Source of the DNA: Alkalihalobacillus sp. BA299
GTDB lineage: Bacteria; Bacillota; Bacilli; Bacillales; Bacillaceae_F
DNA: 64,000 nt
Reading direction: 5' to 3'
Assembly: GCF_017745675.1 (NCBI RefSeq)
Contig: NZ_JAFLJM010000023.1
Span: 1-64,000, forward strand
The position numbers were made by a program, and so were the translations under genes. How positions within the stretch are numbered: the first letter of the stretch is position 1; each line of letters opens with the position of its first letter. Below are positions 26,091 to 34,986 of the stretch, one piece after another. The notes below the pieces were generated by a model. The model did not search any database, was not told the origin of the DNA, and worked only from the letters and a program-made list of their open reading frames with translations.

Positions 26091-27248
26091 TTAAATTTCT
26101 AATACTTTTAACGTCAATTCATCCTCACCGAGCTTTTTTAACTCGAGTAAAGGAAAATGATAATACATTTTTTGATTGGCATATTTAAACTGAATCACTG
26201 ACTCAAAAAAGTCTTCACGACGTCCTGAAATGAGGCCGCGGTAGAAATAATGGAAGCCTTTAATAATATGAGGCATTTCATCAATTTCACACTCTATTTC
26301 GTGAAGTATATCTTTCGCTTTAACAAACTGTTGTTTTTGAATATAGTAAAAAGCTATCTCATGTCGATCATCTATTTCCTTTGATTTAAAATCTAAATAC
26401 TCAGGCTCTCTTTTCCAATAATTTTGAAGAAAATTAATTGTCCTTTGTGTTCCCCTTATTTTGAGAGATTGCAATTCATTGTATATATTTAATGCCTTAG
26501 AGAGATAATTATACGCAACTTCATAACTTTCGATTATAGACAATATACCTAGAACTTGGTTTGCAGTAGCCTCAGTAAGTTGGCTTACTGCATTATTTAT
26601 GACCATCTCTCCACTTAGTATCCCTTCTTCACGATTCCCTATATGCATATTAATAAGTCCAATTCGACATACTAACGATTTCTTTAGGTAAGGATATTTT
26701 TTAAGTTGAGAGAGTCCATCCTCTATTAAAGAAGCGACTTGTTGGCATCGATCTAACATTTTCAAATCATAATAATTATAGATCATAAAAACTTTTGCTA
26801 TTACTTTCATTTCTATCGTTTTTAATTTTAGATCATTCAGTAGAATGTTAGCTTCAGTTGGTGAAATTTGACCATCCATTACTTGTTGATCAATTTCATA
26901 CGTTTTTGCCCATTCTTTACTTTCAGCATTTGAACACATTTTTAATTTTCCCAACATGAATACTTTCAAATCATTTAAGCGATTAATCGTCGCATACTCA
27001 AGGCTAATTCTAGCCGTTTTCCCATTCGGGTTAACATTACGAAAGTAGGCGTCCATGATCTCAAATTCTTGTTTAGGAAAAAGATAACGAACCATCTTTA
27101 ATAAGCCTTCAAAGTGATCCATTTCACGGTCTGGCTCATTAAGAAATTTATATAAAGAAGATTTACTCTTTAGTCCAGTTATGCTAATTAGTTTTATAGC
27201 TAAAACTTTTTCTTTTTCTAACTCATTTTTTATCATTTGCTTTAACAT
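26091..27248 (-). CDS. AimR-like (arbitrium receptor family) TPR regulator
   Basis: A 385-aa protein, almost exactly the length of SPbeta AimR. It has an N-terminal helix-turn-helix-like segment (ISITGLKSKSSLYKFLN), then the family pattern SLEYA-x-N-x-L, CSNAESKEWAKTYEID and LKTIEMKVIAKVFMIYNYYDL, then helical TPR-type repeats to the end. Phage AimR proteins bind a secreted AimP peptide and switch lysis-lysogeny transcription. Here no prophage genes surround it and no AimP-like gene lies downstream. The ATG at 27248 is preferred because AAAGGG lies upstream; an earlier ATG at 27278 has no site. It lies between moaB and moeA operons, so a host role is possible. Confidence 0.8.
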   Translation of the reverse strand: MLKQMIKNELEKEKVLAIKLISITGLKSKSSLYKFLNEPDREMDHFEGLLKMVRYLFPKQEFEIMDAYFRNVNPNGKTARISLEYATINRLNDLKVFMLGKLKMCSNAESKEWAKTYEIDQQVMDGQISPTEANILLNDLKLKTIEMKVIAKVFMIYNYYDLKMLDRCQQVASLIEDGLSQLKKYPYLKKSLVCRIGLINMHIGNREEGILSGEMVINNAVSQLTEATANQVLGILSIIESYEVAYNYLSKALNIYNELQSLKIRGTQRTINFLQNYWKREPEYLDFKSKEIDDRHEIAFYYIQKQQFVKAKDILHEIECEIDEMPHIIKGFHYFYRGLISGRREDFFESVIQFKYANQKMYYHFPLLELKKLGEDELTLKVLEI

Positions 27249-27323
27249 TTTATTAGGAACCCTTTCATTCAATAGCATAAGAAGTTAAATATAATGTGTA
27301 GTATTGAATAGATAGTTACCTTA

Positions 27324-27351
27324 ATTATATCATAAAAAATAGCCGTGAAAA
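27324..27351 (-). promoter_or_regulatory. Putative promoter of the aimR-like gene
   Basis: Minus-strand TATAAT (27324-27329) with TTTTCA (27346-27351) 16 bp upstream; a good -10 but a weak -35. It would give a leader of about 70 nt. Confidence 0.45.
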
Positions 27352-27480
27352 TCATTTTTCATAGATAAAATGTACTATATAGCAATGTTATAATAGTGCA
27401 TATATTAATAATTATTCCATTTCTCGAACCTATACAAAAAGTTCTAAACGATAATGCGTCTAGTCCTTTATCGGAAATGG

Positions 27481-27996
27481 TTAATTTAAATCTTTACGAA
27501 TTTCACGTACAACGTGACCGATTTCAGGAATAATGATCCGATTCATCGCTAACTTTACTGCACCTGAAGACCCCGGCATAGAAAAGATCGCTTTCGAACC
27601 ATAAACGCCTGCAACCGCACGACTTAATATCGCTGCTGTTCCGATATCTTCTGCATAGCTTAAGTACCGAAAAATCTCACCAAATCCAGGCATTTCCTTA
27701 TGTAAAACATCCTTAACGGCTTCAAAGGTTGTATCGCGCAACGCAATTCCTGTCCCACCATTTAAAAGAACTACATCAATATCCGACCGAGTTTCTGCTT
27801 CCTTAAGCAAGCCTTGAATTCCTGCATATTCGTCTTTGACAATTTGATATTCGGTTACAACATGTCCATTCTCTTCAAGCAATGCTTTAATCAGTCCACC
27901 ACTTTTATCAGTATCAAACGTTCGTGTATCCGAAACGGTAATAATCATACAATTGACTGATTTAGGTGCTTCTTTTTTATGCTCAACCGTTGACAT
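27481..27996 (-). CDS. moaB: Molybdenum cofactor biosynthesis protein MoaB
   Basis: A 171-aa MoaB/Mog-family protein that adenylylates molybdopterin before MoeA inserts molybdate. It carries the family motifs TVSDTRTFDTDKSG near residue 20, LNGGTGIALRDTT near 80 and SMPGSSGAVKLAM near 138. The ATG follows AAGGGGATG. Divergent from moaC. Confidence 0.94.
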   Translation of the reverse strand: MSTVEHKKEAPKSVNCMIITVSDTRTFDTDKSGGLIKALLEENGHVVTEYQIVKDEYAGIQGLLKEAETRSDIDVVLLNGGTGIALRDTTFEAVKDVLHKEMPGFGEIFRYLSYAEDIGTAAILSRAVAGVYGSKAIFSMPGSSGAVKLAMNRIIIPEIGHVVREIRKDLN

Positions 27997-28136
27997 TTCA
28001 ACATCCCCTTTTTATTACACAAGTCTTCTTTTAATTATATCAAATCTAGCTTTGGATACATAATTTTTCCTTATAAATTTAGCATTTTGAAATCCGTTCG
28101 TGGTAAAATGGATGGAGCAAAAAAGGAGGAAGAACC

Positions 28137-28619
28137 ATGAGTGAACTGACCCATTTTAATGAACAAGGCCGAGCAAAGATGGTCGACATCTCTGAAAAGG
28201 AAGTCACATCAAGAATTGCTGTTGCTCATTCAAGTATAAAAGTCAATCCAGAAATCTATACAAAGATTATCGAAGGATCATTTAAAAAAGGGGATGTTTT
28301 AGCTGTTGCCCAGGTGGCCGGTGTGATGGCAGCAAAAAACACATCAGACTGGATCCCAATGTGTCACCCTTTGCAGCTAACTGGGGTTGATATTACATTT
28401 CAATGGGAAACGAATGAACCCGATCATTATGAATTACATATCGAGGCAACTGTTAAAACAACGGGAAAAACTGGGGTTGAAATGGAAGCTTTAACGGCAG
28501 CATCCGCAACCGCATTAACGATTTATGATATGTGTAAAGCCGTAGATAAAGGTATGATCATCGGGCAAACCTTCCTCGTCCAAAAATCTGGGGGAAAAAG
28601 CGGCGATTTTTCGAGGTAA
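28137..28619 (+). CDS. moaC: Cyclic pyranopterin monophosphate synthase MoaC
   Basis: With MoaA converts GTP to cyclic pyranopterin monophosphate. The 160-aa protein has the conserved [22 protein letters not shown] and [11 protein letters not shown] segments and a GGKSGDF tail. The ATG follows AAGGAGGA. Confidence 0.96.
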   Translation: MSELTHFNEQGRAKMVDISEKEVTSRIAVAHSSIKVNPEIYTKIIEGSFKKGDVLAVAQVAGVMAAKNTSDWIPMCHPLQLTGVDITFQWETNEPDHYELHIEATVKTTGKTGVEMEALTAASATALTIYDMCKAVDKGMIIGQTFLVQKSGGKSGDFSR

Positions 28620-28720
28620 AACGTATTTTTCTTTTAGGAAGTCCTCATTTAATACGTACTTAATTGGATATACTGTCATTATTAAGATCCATTACGGTAT
28701 TGTTGAATAGGAGGATAAAG

Positions 28721-29182
28721 TTGGAATACGTTATCTCTTTTGTAAAAGCACTTGGATTATTCACAGTCGGGTTAGTTGCCTTTCGTGTTATGGGAAGCCA
28801 AGCGGTAGGAAGATTAACAGATTTTGATTTAGTCGTCGCAATTGCAATTGGTGCATTAATCGCTAAGCCATTATCTGACCCTGAGTTAGATGTTTGGATT
28901 TCAATTGTAGCGATTGTAGCGCTAGTTTTGGCTCAAATTACACTAAGCTTGCTTTCTCTAAAAAATTCAACATTTGAAAAAATCGTCCAAGGCAGCCCGA
29001 TTCAATTAGTAAAAAAAGGAAAACTTTTGATGAATGGATTACGTAAAGCGAGGATTAGTAAAAATGAACTTGACGAGGAATTACGAGCAAAAGGATTTCA
29101 GTCACTAAAAGAAGTAGAAACCGTTATTATTGAACCAAATGGGAAATTTAGTGTGTTTGGTAAAGAAAACGAACAATCATAA
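28721..29182 (+). CDS. DUF421/YetF-like membrane protein
   Basis: A 153-aa protein with three N-terminal membrane segments and a short cytoplasmic domain ending in the typical VETVIIEPNGKFSVF motif. The family (YetF, YrbG, YcaP relatives) is of unsettled function. The TTG at 28721 is preferred because AGGAGG lies exactly 6 nt upstream; the frame stays open about 19 codons earlier but without a site. A second family member is at 41666. Confidence 0.82.
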   Translation: MEYVISFVKALGLFTVGLVAFRVMGSQAVGRLTDFDLVVAIAIGALIAKPLSDPELDVWISIVAIVALVLAQITLSLLSLKNSTFEKIVQGSPIQLVKKGKLLMNGLRKARISKNELDEELRAKGFQSLKEVETVIIEPNGKFSVFGKENEQS

Positions 29183-29189
29183 AGATAGA

Positions 29190-29240
29190 AAGAGACTAAA
29201 TGAAAGTTTATCCTTTCATTTAGTTTCTTCTATTTTATAG
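29190..29240. terminator. Bidirectional terminator
   Basis: GAGACTAAATGAAAG / CTTTCATTTAGTTTC stem with T-rich flanks on both strands. It serves the YetF-like gene and the convergent formate dehydrogenase gene. Confidence 0.8.
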
Positions 29241-29245
29241 AAACA

Positions 29246-31603
29246 TTAACCTACGGTCGTTTCTAAGTCTTCGATTGGTTTTTCAAGGTATTTTCGATCT
29301 TTACGAGCATTGAAGCGGTCTGCTTTTTCAACTGACACCGCGATATTATAATCAGGAATCCGTGCAAACTTTTCATATCTCCCCCTTGGAAGGAGGAAGT
29401 TACCTTCAGGGAAGTGGACTTCAACGTTTCCACGAGCGATATTTACGAATTTAGCTCTTCCTTGGAAAACGCCAAATCCGTTATAGACAACTACTGCTTC
29501 ACCTTCAGTTACTCTTAAATCTTTCGCATCATCTGCGTTCATTAATACATCGTACCGGCCCGCAGCATTGAAAGGATCCTTTTTACTGTAAACCATTGAG
29601 TTGAACTGCTTTCCACGGCGAGTCGTAAGAAGGAATTGGTCTTGTTTCTTTCCGAGATTAGGAATATCAACTGGGATCAAGTTTCCTTTTCCGTCTGGTG
29701 TCGGACAAATGCCACCTTCACATAACCAAGCGCCACCCCATTGGAATACATCTCCTTGCTTTTTCAAATGTTGTATACCATCATAACTCGGGTTCGTTTT
29801 CGCAATCTCTTCGCGAACTTCATACGCATCTTTGAAATCTACTAAATGTGCCATTTTAGGATTGACTCGTTTTGCTAAATCAATATAAATCTTCCATTCT
29901 GTCCGAGCTTCTTCAATTCTATTTTTATTTCCTTCAATTTCAGGAGAAAAATAGACCATCCGCTCTGTTGACGTTGATGTTCCGCCGCCTTCTTGCTCAT
30001 AACGCGTTTTCGCCGGTAAGACGATGACTGCTTCCTTCGCATCTATTAACGTTGAAGTATTTAATATAATATCTTGATGCACGCGAATATCAAGTTCAGA
30101 CAATGCTTTTTCAACAAAATGAGGATCTGGCATCGTTTCTAAAAAGTTACCACCAGACATGTAATATAGTTTTACCTTTCGTTCATGTCCTTCTGGTAGT
30201 ACGATATTTTCTAACGTAATACCGACTGTATCTCCTTGCCATTCCGGAAGTTTAAAGCCCCATAACTTTTCAATCCGGTCAATATTTTCCCCGTAGAAAT
30301 CGCCACCAGGAAGAACGAAAGGATCGGCACCCATTTCGCCACTTCCTTGAACACTCGAGTGACCACGGAACGGCATCAGACCTGCATGCTTACGACCTAA
30401 GTAACCACGTAATAGTGCAAGATTTGCGACTTGAGAAATATTATCCGTCGCAAACGAATGCATCGTTAATCCTAATGCCCAAGCAAAGACAGCATTCTTA
30501 CTCTTCGCAAGTAATTCTGCTAACTCGATAATTCTTTCTTTTAAAATGCCTGAAGATTTTACAATATTATCCCAGTTTTGTGCTTCTACATTGACTTTTA
30601 GGTCTTCATAACCATTTACATGCTGTTCTACAAACTCATGATTAATCGCAGAACCGTACGATTTTTCCTCCATCTCAAACCAGTGCTTCATAATACCGTG
30701 CATGAAGGCAATATCACCACCGATATTCACTTGATAGAAATCATCCGCTAGTTTTGTACCAAATAGCGCAGATTCTACATTAGATGGAATCCAATATTTT
30801 TCCATTGCCGGCTCTTTATACGGATTAACGACAATAATTTTCGTTCCACGTTTCTTCGCTTCTAGCATATATTTGGATGAAACGGGTGAACTGTTTGATG
30901 CAACACTTCCCCAGAATAAAAGTACATCTGTACCGATCCAGTCTTGATAGTTGACCGTAGATGCTCCTACCCCAATTGAACGCTTTAGCGCTGTTTTACT
31001 TGGTGAATGACATATTCGTGATGCATTATCAATATTGTTTGCCCCTAAAAAGCGCGCAACTTTAGCGGCTACATAATACGATTCGTTAGTAATTCCTCTT
31101 GATGTTAAATAAAATGCATATTGTTTCGGATTAAGTTTCTTCATTTTATTTGCGATCATGTCCATCGCATCGTCCCAAGTCAAGCGTGAAAACCTTCTTT
31201 CTCCTTTTCTACGGATTAATGGGTATGGAATTCTACCTAACTGGCGTAGTTCTGTACTGTCATACTTTTTCAGCTCATCGATATCTGCATGTAAAATTTC
31301 TTCTTTAATTGCAGGCATTGTATTTAAACGAAGAACGTTTAAACGAGTAGTACACACATGTGGCCCAGTTAATGTTTGGTCATAAAGACCGGCTACACCT
31401 AGTGCACAGCCATCACATACACCTTGTGTAATAATTCTTGAAGCATAACCTAAATTATCTTTATTATCCCAAGCGATTTTAAACGAATCACGAATGTGCT
31501 TAGGCTTTAATTTACCTAATCCGAATGGCACAGGGCTAACCCAATGTTTCGGATCTGGCATTTTCGCTTTCTTAATCGGACCTGGATGCTTTGTTTTTCC
31601 CAA
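29246..31603 (-). CDS. Formate dehydrogenase-type molybdopterin oxidoreductase (FdhF/YdeP family)
   Basis: A cytoplasmic bis-MGD enzyme of about 785 aa. The Mo-ligand region is RICHSPS (Cys201-His202, counted from a GTG three codons upstream), the Cys-His pair that marks formate dehydrogenases where others use selenocysteine. The N-terminal Cys pattern (CDGC plus HVC) is the reduced YdeP-type arrangement. A substrate other than formate is possible, since YdeP enzymes are poorly known. The TTG at 31603 follows AAGGAG by 8 nt. An MpsC-like protein, an OFA transporter and divergent fdhD form its context, supporting a formate role. Confidence 0.85.
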   Translation of the reverse strand: MGKTKHPGPIKKAKMPDPKHWVSPVPFGLGKLKPKHIRDSFKIAWDNKDNLGYASRIITQGVCDGCALGVAGLYDQTLTGPHVCTTRLNVLRLNTMPAIKEEILHADIDELKKYDSTELRQLGRIPYPLIRRKGERRFSRLTWDDAMDMIANKMKKLNPKQYAFYLTSRGITNESYYVAAKVARFLGANNIDNASRICHSPSKTALKRSIGVGASTVNYQDWIGTDVLLFWGSVASNSSPVSSKYMLEAKKRGTKIIVVNPYKEPAMEKYWIPSNVESALFGTKLADDFYQVNIGGDIAFMHGIMKHWFEMEEKSYGSAINHEFVEQHVNGYEDLKVNVEAQNWDNIVKSSGILKERIIELAELLAKSKNAVFAWALGLTMHSFATDNISQVANLALLRGYLGRKHAGLMPFRGHSSVQGSGEMGADPFVLPGGDFYGENIDRIEKLWGFKLPEWQGDTVGITLENIVLPEGHERKVKLYYMSGGNFLETMPDPHFVEKALSELDIRVHQDIILNTSTLIDAKEAVIVLPAKTRYEQEGGGTSTSTERMVYFSPEIEGNKNRIEEARTEWKIYIDLAKRVNPKMAHLVDFKDAYEVREEIAKTNPSYDGIQHLKKQGDVFQWGGAWLCEGGICPTPDGKGNLIPVDIPNLGKKQDQFLLTTRRGKQFNSMVYSKKDPFNAAGRYDVLMNADDAKDLRVTEGEAVVVYNGFGVFQGRAKFVNIARGNVEVHFPEGNFLLPRGRYEKFARIPDYNIAVSVEKADRFNARKDRKYLEKPIEDLETTVG

Positions 31604-31676
31604 TTTGAACACTCCTTCATTCTGACAAACCTTTTATTTATTACTTATTTAAGTGAACAGTCTTTTAGAAATAAAA

Positions 31677-31721
31677 AACCACCGAGATCTCTTATCTTAA
31701 TGGAAAGGTCAGTCGGTGGTT
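31677..31721 (-). terminator. Leader hairpin/terminator before the formate dehydrogenase gene
   Basis: AACCACCGA and TCGGTGGTT pair perfectly across 27 nt, followed on the minus strand by TTTTTT. It lies between the mpsC-like gene and the dehydrogenase gene transcribed the same way, so it would attenuate read-through or regulate the dehydrogenase. Confidence 0.7.
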
Positions 31722-31755
31722 AAGTCTTCGGCAGGATCGCTGCTAAGTGCCAAAC

Positions 31756-32124
31756 CTAGCTATTCGGTTTACAAAATTTTTCTTCAATATTTTCATCAAA
31801 TACAAAAATGGACATGCCTAAATCCTTTTCGATATTAATATCAACGAAGAGCTCAACAAATTTACACTGTAAAAACTCCTCCATTTCAGCAGGCGGATTC
31901 TTCCGGTACATTTCCTTGACCATCTCTGTTCTTGCTGCACGTAACATCTGTTTTCCTTCATCTGCCGTTGCCATAAACTTTTCGATCGGGGAAAGATTTC
32001 CTTCCATCTCACAAATCGCCCAGTTGTTGCAAAATTTCGTATAAATTTTACTAGGACCTTTCCCCATATGCTTTTTTCGGAACGAACGAACTAAGTTACT
32101 AAATTCCGCTTCATATTTATTCAT
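31756..32124 (-). CDS. MpsC/DUF2294 family protein
   Basis: A 122-aa soluble protein with the family pattern of DUF2294 (renamed MpsC): an N-terminal helix with RSFRKKHMGKGPSKI, a WAICEMEG strand, and GKQMLRAARTEMVKEMYRK. Members occur beside inorganic-carbon/ion transport and beside formate dehydrogenases; their biochemistry is unclear to me. The ribosome site is weak. It lies upstream of the dehydrogenase gene in the same direction. Confidence 0.8.
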   Translation of the reverse strand: MNKYEAEFSNLVRSFRKKHMGKGPSKIYTKFCNNWAICEMEGNLSPIEKFMATADEGKQMLRAARTEMVKEMYRKNPPAEMEEFLQCKFVELFVDINIEKDLGMSIFVFDENIEEKFCKPNS

Positions 32125-32182
32125 TTAACGTCAACCCTTTTACTTTTTCTACCTAAAAGAGTAGTCATTCGTACATTGCTTG

Positions 32183-33442
32183 TCAACTAGCAAGCTTGTT
32201 TGCCGCATTTTGCTCTCTTAGTTTTTTAATATCCAATCGAATAACTAATGAAACTAGTAGAGCTACAATAAACATCGTAGCGAAAATGTACAGTGTTCCA
32301 GCATAGCTATTTGTCGTTTCACGGACCCAAGAGGCGATAATCGGGCCAGTTAAACCAGCTGCAGCCCATGCAGTTAAAATATACCCGTGAATCGCTCCAA
32401 GCTGTTTTGTTCCAAATAAATCACCAATATATGCTGGGATCGACGCAAAGCCTCCACCATAACACGTTAAAATTAAAAATAGTACTGCTTGGAACAGAAG
32501 CGCATGAGTAATGCTAGGTAATAAGAAAAATGTCACAATCTGAATAACAAAAAATGCTGTATACACATTCGGACGACCAATATAATCTGAAATCGATGCC
32601 CAACCTAAACGTCCAGCCCCATTAAATAACCCCATTAAACCTACCATTGTAGCTGCTGCGGCTGCAGATAGTCCCGCAATTTCTTGTGCCATCGGTGATG
32701 CTACAGAAAGAACCGCAATTCCACATGTAACGTTAATAAATAGCATCACCCATAAATAATAAAAGCGTTTCGTTTTAATCGCTTCATTAGCCGTTAATTG
32801 CGATAAATCAGCAGCAGGCTTTTTAGCCCCTGTTGCGACCTGCTGTTTAAATCCATCTGGTAGCCAATCCTCTGGCGGACGCTCAAGATACAAGGCAGAC
32901 ACTGTCATAATGACAAAATAAACCGCTCCTAAAATAAAGAATGTATTCGCTATCCCAAGGGATGAAATTAAATTGGCCATAATTGGACTAGCAATCATCG
33001 CAGCAAAACCAAATCCCATAATCGCAAGTCCTGTCGCTAGACCACGACGGTCTGGGAACCATTTAACTAGCGTTGAGACCGGTGTAATATAACCAACACC
33101 TAGTCCAATCCCACCTAACGCTCCATAAGTAATATAAAATAATGTTAAACTCCCCATATTAATAGCTATCCCAGAACCGATTAAACCAATTCCAAAAAAT
33201 GCTGCTGAAAGGAGACCCGACTTACGAGGACCATGTTTTTCTACAAAATGTCCCATAAATGCCGCTGATAACCCTAAAAAGATAATCGCAATACTGAATG
33301 TCAATGAGATGGCACTTAAACTCCAGCCAAATTGTTCTTGCAACGGATTCGTAAATACACTCCACGCGTAAACCGATCCGATCGATATATGTATTCCTAC
33401 TGCGGCTAGAGCAATTAACCAACGATTTTTTGTATTTTCCAT
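32183..33442 (-). CDS. OFA-family MFS transporter (oxalate/formate antiporter-like)
   Basis: A 419-aa major facilitator with 12 predicted spans, a GSVYAWSVFTNPL motif in span 1 and a GxGLGVGYITPVSTLVKWFPDRRG block in the middle, both characteristic of OxlT/OFA carriers. Formate or another monocarboxylate is the likely substrate given the adjacent dehydrogenase. The ATG at 33442 is chosen for AAAGGA upstream; the frame is open 16 codons further. A long terminator-like leader hairpin lies about 70 nt upstream. Confidence 0.86.
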   Translation of the reverse strand: MENTKNRWLIALAAVGIHISIGSVYAWSVFTNPLQEQFGWSLSAISLTFSIAIIFLGLSAAFMGHFVEKHGPRKSGLLSAAFFGIGLIGSGIAINMGSLTLFYITYGALGGIGLGVGYITPVSTLVKWFPDRRGLATGLAIMGFGFAAMIASPIMANLISSLGIANTFFILGAVYFVIMTVSALYLERPPEDWLPDGFKQQVATGAKKPAADLSQLTANEAIKTKRFYYLWVMLFINVTCGIAVLSVASPMAQEIAGLSAAAAATMVGLMGLFNGAGRLGWASISDYIGRPNVYTAFFVIQIVTFFLLPSITHALLFQAVLFLILTCYGGGFASIPAYIGDLFGTKQLGAIHGYILTAWAAAGLTGPIIASWVRETTNSYAGTLYIFATMFIVALLVSLVIRLDIKKLREQNAANKLAS

Positions 33443-33514
33443 ACTCATCTTCCTTTCGTTCGTCGTTTCATTTTCATTTTGAACAATCATTCGAATCTTC
33501 CCTAGACAAAAGAA

Positions 33515-33597
33515 AACCGCCGCTGTAATCTTACCTTTCGATAGGAAACGTTTTCATTCAAAAACATCCTGATCTAAGTAAGTATACGGCGACGGTT
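33515..33597 (-). promoter_or_regulatory. Attenuator-like leader hairpin of the OFA transporter gene
   Basis: On the minus strand AACCGTCGCCGTA pairs with TACAGCGGCGGTT (12 of 13, one G-U) around a 57-nt structured interior that includes CTTAC/GTAAG and a CGAAAG loop, and is followed by TTTTCTTTTG. There is no gene upstream in this direction, since fdhD is divergent, so the hairpin must lie in the transporter's own leader. This suggests attenuation or a riboswitch of unknown ligand. Confidence 0.6.
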
Positions 33598-33650
33598 AGT
33601 GTTAAGCAGGAACTCTACTTTATACCAACTTTTTTCGCATCTATCTAGTA

Positions 33651-33696
33651 AACATTTAAATCGACGACAGGTTCGCTATCTCGGATCTTAAATGTT
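33651..33696. promoter_or_regulatory. Inverted repeat in the fdhD/OFA divergent region
   Basis: AACATTTAA and TTAAATGTT bracket a partly paired interior with a GTTCG loop. It is a possible operator or hairpin between the divergent transporter and fdhD genes. The rest of 33443-33891 is AT-rich with no further gene. Confidence 0.4.
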
Positions 33697-33891
33697 ACAG
33701 ATTTATGAACAATAATAATATAACGCGATTTTTTTACAATTTCAATACTTTTACAAATAATTCTTAAAAAAATTAAATGAATTGTCAGGTGGCTTTTAGA
33801 TAACACGTTTAACTTGTTTAATAGAATAAATTATGTTTATATTGATTTCATAATTAGGGAAGTTAGGAAAAATCATTAGGAGTGGACAGTG

Positions 33892-34683
33892 ATGGAAGAG
33901 AAAATAAGTGCAAAATGGCCCATCGTAAAATACGAAAATGGCCAGCTCAGTCGTATCGAAGATGAAATCGTTAGTGAGTTTCCATTAACCATTTATGTGA
34001 ATAATGAGGAATTTGCAACGATGGTCTGTAGCCCCACCTACTTTAACGAAATGGTCATCGGATTTTTAGCATCTGAAGGTGTCATTCGCACAAAAAATGA
34101 TGTAAAAAGTTTAAAAATAGATGAAAGTAAAGGGTTTGCTTACATCGATTTGCATGCAAATCAAGTAACAAGTCAACAATACTATTCAAAACGATTTATT
34201 GGTTCCTGCTGTGGAAAAAGTAGACAATTTTACTTTCACAATGATGTAAGAACGGCGAAAACTTCAACATCAACTACTACCCTGACAGGAAAACAATGTA
34301 TAAATCTCATGAGCAAGATGCAACAAAATAGTGTCGTGTTTCAATCAACAGGTGGCGTTCATAATGCCGCTATTGGTGACACTCATAACCTGATTGTTGA
34401 GCGTTCTGACATCGGACGCCATAATGCGTTAGATAAACTATACGGACATTGCTTATTAAACCAAATTCCAGTTCGGGATAAAGTCCTCGTTTTTAGTGGG
34501 AGAATCTCTTCAGAAGTTTTAACAAAGGCTACTAAAATCGGTGTCGGCATCGTACTTTCAAAGTCTGCTCCTACAGATTTGGCGATTAAACTCGCCCAAG
34601 ATTTAAATATAACGGCAGTCGGTTTTATACGAGGTTCATCCTTTAATGTGTATTCTCACCCGCACCGAATTGTTGAAGATTAA
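33892..34683 (+). CDS. fdhD: Formate dehydrogenase accessory sulfurtransferase FdhD
   Basis: Transfers sulfur to the bis-MGD cofactor of formate dehydrogenase. The 263-aa protein has the persulfide-site GSCCGKS near residue 105, QSTGGVHNAA near 150 and RSDIGRHNALDKL near 170. The ATG at 33892 follows AGGAG; a GTG immediately before it is possible. It is divergent from the formate dehydrogenase locus and strengthens that assignment. Confidence 0.95.
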   Translation: MEEKISAKWPIVKYENGQLSRIEDEIVSEFPLTIYVNNEEFATMVCSPTYFNEMVIGFLASEGVIRTKNDVKSLKIDESKGFAYIDLHANQVTSQQYYSKRFIGSCCGKSRQFYFHNDVRTAKTSTSTTTLTGKQCINLMSKMQQNSVVFQSTGGVHNAAIGDTHNLIVERSDIGRHNALDKLYGHCLLNQIPVRDKVLVFSGRISSEVLTKATKIGVGIVLSKSAPTDLAIKLAQDLNITAVGFIRGSSFNVYSHPHRIVED

Positions 34684-34790
34684 ATTCATTCATTAAGAAA
34701 TTATAAACATTCGGAATATAACCAATTTCGACATATACTTAACGTTAGACACAAAATGCTTTATACTATATAAAACGAATACATTTTATT

Positions 34791-34943
34791 AAGAAAAGCG
34801 TAAGCGTCCGTTTACCGATGTACGGACTGGACTGAACCGCAGGAGATAAAGGAAACACGGAGAATCGCTAGCGATCCGATGTTGACTTATCGTACGGAGG
34901 TGAGGGAAGTCTCGCTAGTCGGTGGGCACTGCAGCTAGACATC
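34791..34943. repeat. Dispersed structured repeat, family A copy 2
   Basis: It matches 4126-4280 over its whole length, with identical core blocks and diverged ends: the terminal arm AGCGTAAGCGTCC here faces a decayed GGGCACTGCAGCT. It fills most of the fdhD-moaA gap, so it may contribute to moaA's upstream region. Confidence 0.8.
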
Positions 34944-34986
34944 CTCGAAATTCAAACTTTCTTATTCTTTTAAAAAGGAGGCAGGT

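Noticed and set aside
26091..27248. An active prophage around the AimR-like gene
   Set aside because: All neighbours for tens of kilobases are metabolic genes; no integrase, repressor or structural phage genes are present.
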